This document shows, one piece after another, positions 19,283-27,131 of a stretch of DNA of 64,000 bases. Both the position numbers and the translations under genes were made by a program. The first letter of the stretch is position 1; every line of letters begins with the position of its first letter. Source of the stretch: Streptomyces sp. H27-H1. Its GTDB lineage: Bacteria > Actinomycetota > Actinomycetes > Streptomycetales > Streptomycetaceae. Under the pieces are notes generated by a model, which saw only the letters and a list, made by a program, of their open reading frames with translations, did not search any database and was not told the DNA's origin. Location of the stretch: contig NZ_JAPNLJ010000017.1 of NCBI RefSeq assembly GCF_026627445.1, positions 102,723 through 166,722 on the forward strand. Direction: 5' to 3'.

Positions 19283-19881
19283 GCCAGACCCCTCTCGGTG
19301 AGCAGAGCGTGCAGGGCCGAAGCCGACTCCTGTACGGACTGCGTGTGCGACTCGATACGGAGGTCCGGGGACTCCGGTGCCTCGTACGGGTCGTCGACCC
19401 CGGTCAGACCGGAGATCTCGCCCGCCGCCTGCTTGGCGTACAGGCCCTTCACGTCACGCTCGGAGCACACCTCCACCGGAGTGGCCACGTGCACTTCGAG
19501 GTAGCTCGTTCCCTCGGCCGCGTGCCGCTTGCGGACGGCCTCACGGCTGTCCGCGAACGGCGCGATCACCGGGACGAGCGCCTTCACGCCGTTGGACGCG
19601 AGGAGTTCGGCGACGAAGCCGATCCGCTGCACGTTGGTGTGCCGGTCCTCGCGGCTGAAGCCGAGGCCGGCGGAGAGGAACTCGCGGATCTCGTCGCCGT
19701 CGAGGACCTCCACGCGGTGGCCCTCGGCGCGCAGCCGGTCGGCCAGCGCGTAGGCGATGGTGGTCTTGCCCGCGCTCGGCAGCCCGGTCAGCCACACGGT
19801 GGCGCCCTGGTCGCTCACGCTCATCTGCTTCGTCTCCGTCGGTTCCGTACTCGGTATGTCCGTACGCGATGTGTCTGTCAT
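19279..19881 (-). CDS. cysC: Adenylylsulfate kinase
   Basis: 200 residues. P-loop GLPSAGKTT at residues 33-41, then LDGDEIREFLSAGLGFSREDRHTNVQRIG, the canonical APS-kinase substrate segment. Phosphorylates APS to PAPS. ATG 19881 shares one base with the cysH stop. The first 19 residues are not conserved, and Met20 (MSVSDQGATVWLTG) is an alternative start. Because CysH here looks like an APS reductase, PAPS may serve other sulfotransfer reactions as well as assimilation. Confidence 0.94.
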   Translation of the reverse strand: MTDTSRTDIPSTEPTETKQMSVSDQGATVWLTGLPSAGKTTIAYALADRLRAEGHRVEVLDGDEIREFLSAGLGFSREDRHTNVQRIGFVAELLASNGVKALVPVIAPFADSREAVRKRHAAEGTSYLEVHVATPVEVCSERDVKGLYAKQAAGEISGLTGVDDPYEAPESPDLRIESHTQSVQESASALHALLTERGLA

Positions 19882-20594
19882 CAGCCGTGCAGTCCGCACT
19901 CGGTCTTCCCGAGCCCGGCCCAGCGGCCGGAGCGGGCGTCCTCGCCCGGGGCCACCCGGCGGGTGCAGGGGGCGCAGCCGACGGAGGCGTAACCGTCCAT
20001 CAGCAGCGGGTTGGTGAGGACACCGTGCTCCAGGACGTACGCGTCCACGTCGTCCTGGGTCCAGCGGGCGATCGGCGAGACCTTGACCTTCTGCCGCTTC
20101 TCGTCCCAGCCGACCACCGGGGTGTTCGCCCGGGTCGGGGACTCGTCGCGGCGCAGGCCCGTCGCCCACGCGCTGTACGCGGTCAGACCCTCTTCGAGGG
20201 GCTTGACCTTGCGCAGCGCGCAGCACAGGTCGGGGTCGCGCTCGTGCAGCTTGGGGCCGTACTCGGCGTCCTGTTCGGCGACGCTCTGGCGCGGGGTGAG
20301 CGTGATGACGTTGACGTCCATCACGGCCTCGACCGCGTCACGGGTGCCGATGGTCTCCTCGAAGTGGTAGCCCGTGTCGAGGAAGACCACGTCCACGCCG
20401 GGGAAGGCGCGGGAGGCGAGGTGGGCGACGACCGCGTCCTCCATGGAGGAGGTCACGGCGAACTTCTTGCCGAAGGTCTCGGCCGCCCAGGTGAGGATCT
20501 CCAGCGGGGAGGCGTCCTCGAGGTCCCGGCCCGCCTGCTCGGCCAGTGCCTTGAGACTGCCGACGCCGAGACCGGCGTCTTGAGTGGTGGTCAT
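19881..20594 (-). CDS. cysH: Adenylylsulfate (APS) reductase
   Basis: 237 residues. Catalytic Cys233 in the C-terminal ECGLH; the four cysteines of a [4Fe-4S] cluster are present as Cys124-Cys125 (LCCALRK) and Cys207/Cys210 (GCAPCTR). This cysteine pattern marks the assimilatory APS-type reductases rather than the cluster-less PAPS reductase of enteric bacteria. Reduces APS (or PAPS) to sulfite with thioredoxin. Start overlaps the upstream small gene by 4 bases. Confidence 0.94.
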   Translation of the reverse strand: MTTTQDAGLGVGSLKALAEQAGRDLEDASPLEILTWAAETFGKKFAVTSSMEDAVVAHLASRAFPGVDVVFLDTGYHFEETIGTRDAVEAVMDVNVITLTPRQSVAEQDAEYGPKLHERDPDLCCALRKVKPLEEGLTAYSAWATGLRRDESPTRANTPVVGWDEKRQKVKVSPIARWTQDDVDAYVLEHGVLTNPLLMDGYASVGCAPCTRRVAPGEDARSGRWAGLGKTECGLHG

Positions 20595-20770
20595 ATCTCG
20601 TCCCCTCCAGCTGCGTCGGACTGAACACCCCGGGCCAGCAGCCCGAGGTACTTCAGCTGGAAGGCTCGATTGCAGGCCCTGCATTCCCAGGCGCCGTGGC
20701 CTGTTTCGTTCGGGAACAGGTCCTCGTCGCCGCAGTACGGGCAGTAGAACGGTGCGGCGCGCTCGCTCAC
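20591..20770 (-). CDS. Small zinc-ribbon protein in the sulfite reductase operon
   Basis: 59-residue ORF starting GTG at 20770 after GAGGAG. Two CxxC pairs, FYCPYCGDEDL and WECRACNRAF, 20 residues apart, form a zinc ribbon (or rubredoxin-like metal site). Coupled to cysH by the ATGA overlap and 28 bases after cysI. A protein of this size sits at the same place between cysI and cysH in other streptomycetes as I recall. Function unknown; an electron-transfer or assembly role for CysI/CysH is possible. It is too short for simple ORF callers. Confidence 0.8.
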   Translation of the reverse strand: MSERAAPFYCPYCGDEDLFPNETGHGAWECRACNRAFQLKYLGLLARGVQSDAAGGDEI

Positions 20771-20798
20771 ACTGTGCTCCTCGTGTTGTTCACTGCGT

Positions 20799-22508
20799 TC
20801 ACGACAAGTCCTCGTCCTTCGCCCGGGTCGCCCAGGAGGCGAAGCGCTCGCCGTCCTCGCGCTGGTCCTCGAAGCGCGTGACGACCCGCTCGACGTAGTC
20901 CGGCAGACCGGCCGCGGTGACCTTGAGGCCGCGGACCTTGCGGCCGAAACCGGCCTCCAGGCCGAGCGCGCCGCCCAGGTGGACCTGGTAGCCCTCGACC
21001 TGGTTGCCGTCGTCGTCCAGGACCAGCTGGCCCTTGAGACCGATGTCCGCCACCTGGATACGGGCGCAGGCGTTCGGGCAGCCGTTGATGTTGATGGTGA
21101 GCGGCTCGGCGAACTCCGGCAGGCGGCGCTCCAGTTCGTCGATCAGCGAGGCGCCGCGCGCCTTCGTCTCGACGATGGCCAGCTTGCAGAACTCGATGCC
21201 GGTGCAGGCCATCGTGCCGCGGCGGAACGGGGACGGGTTGACCCGCAGGTCCAGCGCCTCCAGGGCCGCGACGACGGAGTCGACCTGGTCCGCCTCGATG
21301 TCGAGCACGATCATCTTCTGCTCGGCGGTGGTGCGCAGCCGGCCGGAACCGTGCTGCTCGGCGACGGCGGCGATCTTCGTCAGGGTGGCGCCGTCGACCC
21401 GGCCCACGCGGGGCGCGAAGCCGACGTAGAAGTTGCCGTCCTGCTGCTGGTGCACGCCGACGTGGTCGCGCCACTGGCCGGTGGGCTGCTCGGGCGCGGG
21501 GCCGTCGGTCAGCTTCCGCTCGAGGTACTCGTCCTCGAGGACCTGGCGGAACTTGGCCGGGCCCCAGTCGGCGACGAGGAACTTCAGACGGGCGCGGGTG
21601 CGCAGCCGGCGGTAGCCGTAGTCGCGGAAGATCGAGATGACGCCCTCGTAGACGTCCGGGACCTCGTCGAGCGAGACCCAGGTACCCAGGCGCACACCCA
21701 GCTTCGGGTTCGTGGAGAGACCGCCGCCGACCCAGACGTCGAAGCCGGGGCCGTGCTCGGGGTGGTTCACGCCCACGAAGGCGATGTCGTTGATCTCGTG
21801 CGCCACGTCGAGCAGCGGCGAGCCGGAGACCGCGGACTTGAACTTGCGGGGCAGGTTGGAGAAGTCCGGGTTGCCGACGATGCGGCGGTAGATCTCGTCG
21901 ATGGCGGGCGTGCCGTCGATGATCTCGTCCAGCGCGATGCCGGCGACGGGCGAGCCGAGGATGACGCGGGGGGTGTCACCGCAGGCCTCGGTGGTCGAGA
22001 GGCCGACGGCCTCCAGACGGCGCCAGATCTCCGGGACGTCCTCGATGCGGATCCAGTGGTACTGCACGTTCTGCCGGTCCGTGAGGTCGGCGGTGCCGCG
22101 GGCGAACTCCTCGGAGATCTCGCCGATGACGCGCAGCTGCTCGGTGGTCAGCCGGCCGCCGTCGATGCGCACGCGCAGCATGAAGTACTTGTCGTCCAGC
22201 TCCTCCGGCGCCAGGATCGCGGTCTTGCCGCCGTCGATCCCGGGCTTGCGCTGGGTGTAGAGGCCCCACCAGCGCATACGGCCGCGCAGGTCGTTGGGGT
22301 CGATCGAGTCGAAGCCCGCCTTGGAGTAGATGTTCTCGATGCGCGCCCGCACATTGAGACCGTCGTCGTCCTTCTTGAACTGCTCGTTGCCGTTGAGGGG
22401 CGTGTGGTGTCCGACAGCCCACTGGCCCTCACCGCGGTGACGGCCGGTCTTGCGGCGCGCGGCGGCGCCGGGTGCGGCGGCTGCGGTCGTTTCGGGGGTG
22501 GCGGCCAT
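20799..22508 (-). CDS. cysI: Ferredoxin-dependent sulfite (nitrite/sulfite) reductase
   Basis: 569-residue siroheme/[4Fe-4S] enzyme with the duplicated ferredoxin-like halves. Siroheme segment STTEACGDTPRVI; cluster cysteines in TMACTGIEFCKLA and INGCPNACAR. Reduces sulfite to sulfide with six electrons from ferredoxin; no flavoprotein partner (CysJ) is nearby. ATG 22508 begins MAATPETT, a non-conserved leader of about 25 residues before RHRGEGQWAVGHHTPLN. A 27-aa leader peptide lies 206 bases upstream. Confidence 0.95.
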   Translation of the reverse strand: MAATPETTAAAAPGAAARRKTGRHRGEGQWAVGHHTPLNGNEQFKKDDDGLNVRARIENIYSKAGFDSIDPNDLRGRMRWWGLYTQRKPGIDGGKTAILAPEELDDKYFMLRVRIDGGRLTTEQLRVIGEISEEFARGTADLTDRQNVQYHWIRIEDVPEIWRRLEAVGLSTTEACGDTPRVILGSPVAGIALDEIIDGTPAIDEIYRRIVGNPDFSNLPRKFKSAVSGSPLLDVAHEINDIAFVGVNHPEHGPGFDVWVGGGLSTNPKLGVRLGTWVSLDEVPDVYEGVISIFRDYGYRRLRTRARLKFLVADWGPAKFRQVLEDEYLERKLTDGPAPEQPTGQWRDHVGVHQQQDGNFYVGFAPRVGRVDGATLTKIAAVAEQHGSGRLRTTAEQKMIVLDIEADQVDSVVAALEALDLRVNPSPFRRGTMACTGIEFCKLAIVETKARGASLIDELERRLPEFAEPLTININGCPNACARIQVADIGLKGQLVLDDDGNQVEGYQVHLGGALGLEAGFGRKVRGLKVTAAGLPDYVERVVTRFEDQREDGERFASWATRAKDEDLS

Positions 22509-22714
22509 GGCGGTACGTCCTTCTTCGGCGGCTCGAGGCAGGGGCAGGGGGGAGCAGCGGCGTGACCCCTGGCGCGCGTGGAGCGGATGTGGCTGATGTG
22601 CTGCTGTTCCGGGCGGCGATCGGCCTACAGGGGACTGCGGTGGTGACGAGGGCGAGCGGTGGTTCGCTTCCGCGGCGACGTCGGTGCGGGGCGCTGTCGC
22701 GGCGGGGCTGTGCG

Positions 22715-22798
22715 TCAGCTCGCCGGACAGATGGCGCTGGACATGCGGCCGAGGTCGACGTGCCGCCGACTCACCAAGGCAATTCCAGCTCCGTTCAT
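22715..22798 (-). CDS. Sulfur-operon leader peptide
   Basis: 27-codon ORF on the minus strand upstream of cysI. It contains GIALVSRRHVDLGRM followed by SSAICPAS. This matches the actinobacterial 'putative leader peptide' family (RRHVDL...SSAIC) that I know from regions upstream of cysteine and sulfur genes. The single Cys codon near the end is the natural sensor: ribosome stalling at low cysteinyl-tRNA would change folding of the 206-base leader before cysI. It lacks an obvious ribosome-binding site, so a leaderless transcript is possible. Confidence 0.8.
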   Translation of the reverse strand: MNGAGIALVSRRHVDLGRMSSAICPAS

Positions 22799-22993
22799 GG
22801 CGGAAGCGTGGCATGTGGCGATTGGAGGAGTCCACTACTGTCCACGATTCGGACGAAGTCGTCTCACATCGCAAGATCTTCGTGACGGGGGTCACCTCAG
22901 GAGCCCCTTGGGGGCCAGGAACCACATGCTCGAACCACATGCCCGCGTCCGGGTACGGCGCCGCTGCCGGGGGCTGAGGGTCACCCGAAGCGC

Positions 22994-23017
22994 CGGTGAA
23001 CCTTTCCGGTCACAGCA
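22994..23017. repeat. Half-copy of the structured dispersed repeat
   Basis: On the minus strand this reads TGCTGTGACCGGAAAGGTT then CACCG, identical over 24 bases to the left end of the element at 5877. The second arm is not found in the flanking 200 bases. It directly abuts the TAG stop of the GNAT gene, as the full element abuts the TAG of the TetR gene. Confidence 0.75.
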
Positions 23018-23581
23018 CTAGGCGCCGGGCCAGGGGCCGGGGGTGTGGCCGGACTCCTTCTGTTCCGTCTCCTCCTTGAAGACCTTGAAGCCGCGCCTGA
23101 GGTAGTTCGCCATGGCCGTCGGGCCGTCGTCGCTGCACGTGTGGAGCCAGACGCGGCGCGTCGGGGCCAGCTCCGGCCAGCGCTCGGCCAGGGACCAGGC
23201 CCGCTCGATGCCCACGGTCAGCAGGTGGCCGCCGATGCGCCGGCCGCGGAATTCGGGGAGGAGGCCGAAGTACATGATCTCCACCACACCGTCGGGCTGC
23301 GGGTCGAGTTCCACGTACCCCGCCGGGGTGCCCCGGTCGTACGCCACCCACGTCTCCACCCCGGGACGGCCCAGCTGCTCCACCCACTGCGCGCGGGTCA
23401 GCGACAGCCGGTCCGTCCAGTGGATGTCGCCGCCCACCGAGGCGTAGAGGAAGCGGCTGAACTCGGGGGACGGGACCTCCGACCGGACGATCCGGATCTC
23501 CGGGCCCAAGGCGGCCGCCGCGACGAGGTCGGACGGCGCGGTCATTTCCAGGGACCAGGTGGTCAGTGTGCTGGTGCTCAT
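23018..23581 (-). CDS. GNAT family N-acetyltransferase
   Basis: 187 residues. The acetyl-CoA segment is visible as VEIMYFGLLPEFRGRRIGGHLLTVGIE (motif A with RGRRIG). C-terminal LHTCSDDGPTAMANYLRRGFKVFKEE is typical. Substrate unknown. Starts 5 bases after the stop of the GAF-type regulator and is probably in its operon. Its TAG stop is supplied by the end of the repeat half-copy. Confidence 0.9.
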   Translation of the reverse strand: MSTSTLTTWSLEMTAPSDLVAAAALGPEIRIVRSEVPSPEFSRFLYASVGGDIHWTDRLSLTRAQWVEQLGRPGVETWVAYDRGTPAGYVELDPQPDGVVEIMYFGLLPEFRGRRIGGHLLTVGIERAWSLAERWPELAPTRRVWLHTCSDDGPTAMANYLRRGFKVFKEETEQKESGHTPGPWPGA

Positions 23582-23586
23582 GGAAG

Positions 23587-24900
23587 TCAGGGAACCATGT
23601 CGGTGTCCGGCGGGCCCAGCCGGGCGCTGATGACCGCCGGCGCCGTGGAGTGCGGCAGCAGCGAGGCCGGGTTCCCGGGGCGGATCAGCTCCACCTCCAC
23701 GTCGTGCGCGAAGCGGTACGGGCGGTGGGCCAGCACGCCGCCGAGGTTGCGGCGCACCCGGGAGATCTCCGCGCGGACCGTCACCGTGCGCGTCGGGTCT
23801 CCGAACAGCTCCTGCGCCAGCTCCGCCGCCGAGCGCCCCCGGGGGGACTCCGCCAGCAGGAACAGCAGCTCCGCGTGGCGGGGGCTCAGCTCCTGGGACC
23901 AGCTCCCCGCGGCCCCGTAGACGGTGGCCCGCCAGGCCCCCGGCCGGCTGAGGTCGAGGACGACGCGGGCGGCCGCCCCGGAGCCGGTACGGGCTTCCGC
24001 GACGTTCAGCAGCCAGCCGCCCGGCAGCGGCTCCACCAGGCAGTCGCCCAGCTGCGGTACCCACACCCGGCCGGGCCCGAAGGACTTCGGCAGCGGGATC
24101 CGCTCCGTCGGCGCCAGCCCCGTGACGGCCGCCGTCCACCCGTGGGCGTCCACGGCCAGCGCCCGCCCCGGCATCCGGGCCAGCAGCGGGGCCGCCACCG
24201 ACCTCAGCCGCTCCAGGGACTCCAGGTGGCGCACCCGCAGCTCCCGTTCCGCGAGCCGGGCCACCGAGCTCACCCACGTCAGGGTCGCCGGGTGCATGGT
24301 GGCCAGGGGCCCGCTGACGTCGAGGACCCCGAGCAGCTGTCCGTCGCGGGGGTCCCGTACGGGGGCTCCGGCGCAGGTCCAGTCGTGGTGGCTGGAGACG
24401 AAGTGCTCCGCCGAGAACACCTGGACCGGTCTGCGGGCCACCAGGGCGGTGCCGACGCCGTTGGTGCCGACCACGGCCTCGTCCCAGTCGGCGCCCACCG
24501 CGAAGCCGAGCCGGTCCGCCTTGCGCAGGATCGAGGAGTGGCCCTCCCGCCACAGGAGCCGCCCGTCGGCGTCGGCGACGACCATGATGTGCAGGGCGTC
24601 GTCCAGGGAGGGCAGCAGCCCTTCGCGCAGGACCGGCAGCAGGTCCCGTAGGGGAGAGGTCTGTCGCCGTTCCTCGGTCTCGGCGGCCGACAGCATCCGC
24701 GAGCGGCTGTCGCGGTCCGGATGGACCCCGCCCGCCACCATCCGGCGCCAGGATTCGGCGATGTCCGGGCGCGGCGCGGTCGGCGGCCGTTCCCCGGCGA
24801 GCGCGGCCGCCCGTACCCCCTTGAGCAGACGTGCGGCCTCCCGCGCGTCCATGGCCGAGATGCGTGCCGCATCGACCGCGCTGCCTGTGGTGTGAGCCAC
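23587..24900 (-). CDS. GAF domain-containing transcriptional regulator
   Basis: 437 residues. N-terminal SWRRMVAGGVHPD segment and a GAF-like sensor (residues about 75-215: HIMVVADADGRLLWREG, VGTNGVGTAL, HHDWTCAGAPVRDP) as in AcoR-type regulators, but no sigma-54 AAA+ domain; instead the C-terminus carries a winged-helix output (LSPRHAELLFLLAESPRGRSAAELAQELFG...VTVRAEISRVRRNLGG). GTG 24900 with GGGGAGG 5-6 bases upstream decides the start. Actinobacterial relatives often control aldehyde or acyl-CoA dehydrogenase genes; AidB-like acyl-CoA dehydrogenase lies upstream. Likely autoregulated through the palindrome at 25014. Confidence 0.85.
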   Translation of the reverse strand: MAHTTGSAVDAARISAMDAREAARLLKGVRAAALAGERPPTAPRPDIAESWRRMVAGGVHPDRDSRSRMLSAAETEERRQTSPLRDLLPVLREGLLPSLDDALHIMVVADADGRLLWREGHSSILRKADRLGFAVGADWDEAVVGTNGVGTALVARRPVQVFSAEHFVSSHHDWTCAGAPVRDPRDGQLLGVLDVSGPLATMHPATLTWVSSVARLAERELRVRHLESLERLRSVAAPLLARMPGRALAVDAHGWTAAVTGLAPTERIPLPKSFGPGRVWVPQLGDCLVEPLPGGWLLNVAEARTGSGAAARVVLDLSRPGAWRATVYGAAGSWSQELSPRHAELLFLLAESPRGRSAAELAQELFGDPTRTVTVRAEISRVRRNLGGVLAHRPYRFAHDVEVELIRPGNPASLLPHSTAPAVISARLGPPDTDMVP

Positions 24901-25223
24901 CGGAACCTCCCCGTGCGGAACAGATGTACGACGGTCTCCGCCCAGGGTGGCGACCGGTCCGCGCCGCTTCCCGGGGCGGGCCGGTACGCCCGGAGGGCGG
25001 TTCCGAGTCAAAGGTTGCAACGTCCTGCAACTCTCGCCAAGTCCCGGTCGGCCGATCGAAACTGGGCGGACGCCGCCGAGCGGCGTGACAGCTCCTTCCT
25101 CGGGGCTTATCTGATCAGGGGTGGTGCCGAGTCGGCGCGGCGCCATCCCTGATCCAGGTCAACACCAGGTCAACGGGTCCGGATGCCGGCCGGGCGGTTT
25201 GTTCGGAGGGTTGGGGCCCTCCG
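24901..25223. promoter_or_regulatory. Upstream region of the GAF regulator
   Basis: 323 non-coding bases. Holds the inverted repeat GTTGCA-N6-TGCAAC at 25014-25031, a probable regulator site, and two direct copies of CCAGGTCAAC at 25154-25163 and 25165-25174, 11 bp apart. No other gene seen. Confidence 0.55.
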
Positions 25224-26867
25224 CTAGCCCGCGATCCGGGCCCGTTCAACTACGGATCCCAGATCCAGACTGTGCGGCAGCGTGCCGAAAGCCGCGCCCC
25301 AGTCGCCGCCCAGGCGTGAGGCGCAGAAGGCGTCGGCCACCTCCGGCGGCGCCCAGCGCACCAGCAGGGACCCCTGCAGGACCAGGGCCATACGCTCCAC
25401 CACCCGGCGGGCCCGCGCCTCGATGCCGTTCAGGTCCGCCAGCTCGGTCAGCAGGTTCTTGATGGCCGAATCCAGCCGGTGGTCGGCTCCGCGGGCCAGG
25501 CCGAGCTCCTGGAGGAAGGCGTTCAGCGCCTGCGGCTCGCGCTGGAGGGCGCGCAGCACGTCGAGGGCCTGTACGTTGCCCGATCCCTCCCAGATGGAGT
25601 TCAGCGGGGACTCGCGCAGCAGCCGGGGCAGCCCGGACTCCTCGACGTAGCCGTTTCCGCCCAGACACTCCAGCGCCTCCGCCACCATCGGCGTACAGCG
25701 CTTGGTCACCCAGTACTTCGCCACGGGCACCGCGATGCGCAGGAAGGCCCGCTCCTGCTCGGTGCCGGCGTCGTAGGCGGCGGCCAGGCGCAGCGTGAGG
25801 GTGGTGGCCGCCTCCGACTCCAGAGCGAGGTCGGCGAGCACGTTGCGCATCAGCGGCTGGTCGATGAGCGGTGCTCCGAAAGCAGAGCGGTGCTCCGCGT
25901 GGTGAGTTGCCTGCGTCAGGGCCTGCCGCATCAGCGAGGCCGAGCCGATCACGCAGTCGAGCCGGGTCGCCGCGACCATCTCGATGATGGTCCGCACCCC
26001 CCGGCCCTCCTCGCCCACCCGGCGTGCCCACGTCCCGTCGAACTCCACCTCGCTCGACGCGTTCGACCGGTTACCCAACTTGTCCTTCAACCGCTGGATC
26101 GCGAAGACGTTGCGCGTACCGTCCGGCAGCACCCTCGGCACCAGGAAACAGGTCAGCCCGCCCGGCGCCTGCGCCAGCACCAGGAACCCGTCGCACATCG
26201 GCGCCGAACAGAACCACTTGTGCCCCGTGAGCAGGTACTCGCCCGACGCGTCGAGCGGCACCGCCGCCGTCGTGTTCGCCCGGACGTCGCTGCCCCCCTG
26301 CTTCTCCGTCATCCCCATCCCGAAGAGCACCCCGGCCTTCTGCCCGGCCGGCCGCAGACCCTCCTCGTACACGTGCGAGGTCAGCCGCGGCTCCCATTCG
26401 GCGGCCAGCTGCGGATCGGTCCGCAGCGCCGGCACCGCCGCGTGGGTCATCGACACGGGGCATCCGTGCCCCGACTCCGCCTGCGACCATACGAAGAACC
26501 CGGCCGCCCGCCGCAGATGGCCCGCCGGCCGTCCCCACGCGTCGGTGAGCCCGGCTCCCACCGCGTGCCCGAGCAGGCGGTGCCACGCCGGGTGGAACTC
26601 CACCTCGTCGATCCGGTTGCCGTACCGGTCGTGCGTCTTCAGCTTCGGCGGGCTCTCGTTCGCCTGTGCCCCCCAGTCCTGTGCTTGCCGGGACCCGGCC
26701 GCGCGCCCGAGGTCCGTGAGCTCCTGCCTTACCTCCGCCGCGAGTTCGGGCGCGGCGTCGGCGAGGTGCCGCTCCACTCCCTCGCTCAGGACCCGGTCGC
26801 TGCCGTAGACGTCGTGGCCCACGAGGGGCGGGGGCTGGTTGCTGACTGTGTGGGTGCTGGCTGCCAT
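25224..26867 (-). CDS. AidB-like acyl-CoA dehydrogenase
   Basis: 547 residues, the length of E. coli AidB (541) and about 150 longer than ordinary acyl-CoA dehydrogenases. FAD-binding text FGMGMTEKQGGSDVRANTT and HKWFCSAPMCDGFLVLAQ; C-terminal CLGGNGYVEESGLPRLLRESPLNSIWEGSGN is the AidB hallmark with the Arg/Glu face. The extra N-terminal domain (NQPPPLVGHDVYGSDRVL) is also AidB-like. AidB is a flavoprotein that binds DNA and is induced by alkylating stress; whether this one does so is unknown. ATG at 26867. Confidence 0.88.
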   Translation of the reverse strand: MAASTHTVSNQPPPLVGHDVYGSDRVLSEGVERHLADAAPELAAEVRQELTDLGRAAGSRQAQDWGAQANESPPKLKTHDRYGNRIDEVEFHPAWHRLLGHAVGAGLTDAWGRPAGHLRRAAGFFVWSQAESGHGCPVSMTHAAVPALRTDPQLAAEWEPRLTSHVYEEGLRPAGQKAGVLFGMGMTEKQGGSDVRANTTAAVPLDASGEYLLTGHKWFCSAPMCDGFLVLAQAPGGLTCFLVPRVLPDGTRNVFAIQRLKDKLGNRSNASSEVEFDGTWARRVGEEGRGVRTIIEMVAATRLDCVIGSASLMRQALTQATHHAEHRSAFGAPLIDQPLMRNVLADLALESEAATTLTLRLAAAYDAGTEQERAFLRIAVPVAKYWVTKRCTPMVAEALECLGGNGYVEESGLPRLLRESPLNSIWEGSGNVQALDVLRALQREPQALNAFLQELGLARGADHRLDSAIKNLLTELADLNGIEARARRVVERMALVLQGSLLVRWAPPEVADAFCASRLGGDWGAAFGTLPHSLDLGSVVERARIAG

Positions 26868-27029
26868 GACTTCATCTTCGCCGTCCACTCCCGGTTCGGG
26901 CCAGGGGTGAAGGCGATCTCCACGCGGCGGCGCGGAGCACCAGAATGCGTCGCGTCGTCAATGTCCCGTGCCAGGGCGGTCGCGCCTGCGCTCACACCGC
27001 ACGTGCGGCCACGGTGGGCGCACTCCATC

Positions 27030-27115
27030 TCCATGTTCTACCGACCGGGCCGGTCCGTCGCGAAGCCCGACCGGCAAGGCGGGAAGCCCCTCTTTTAGGA
27101 CGGGGAGGAGTCACG
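27030..27115 (+). mobile_element. Possible right-end relic of an IS200/IS605-type element
   Basis: The run GGCGGGAAGCCCC then TCTTTTAGGACGGGGAGGA at 27079-27110 resembles the terminal hairpin region that follows tnpB in IS200/IS605-group elements (consensus as I recall: AATCCCCGTCCTTCAGGAC then GGGGAGGA). The reading frame just upstream (CFYRPGRSVAKPDRQGGKPLF-like) ends inside it as tnpB frames do. No transposase or full tnpB remains. Weak, pattern-based call. Confidence 0.35.
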
Positions 27116-27131
27116 CGGATACCGTAAGGAC

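Noticed and set aside
22509..22714. S-box or other known sulfur riboswitch before cysI
   Set aside because: I could not find the conserved core of a SAM riboswitch; the leader peptide gives a simpler explanation.
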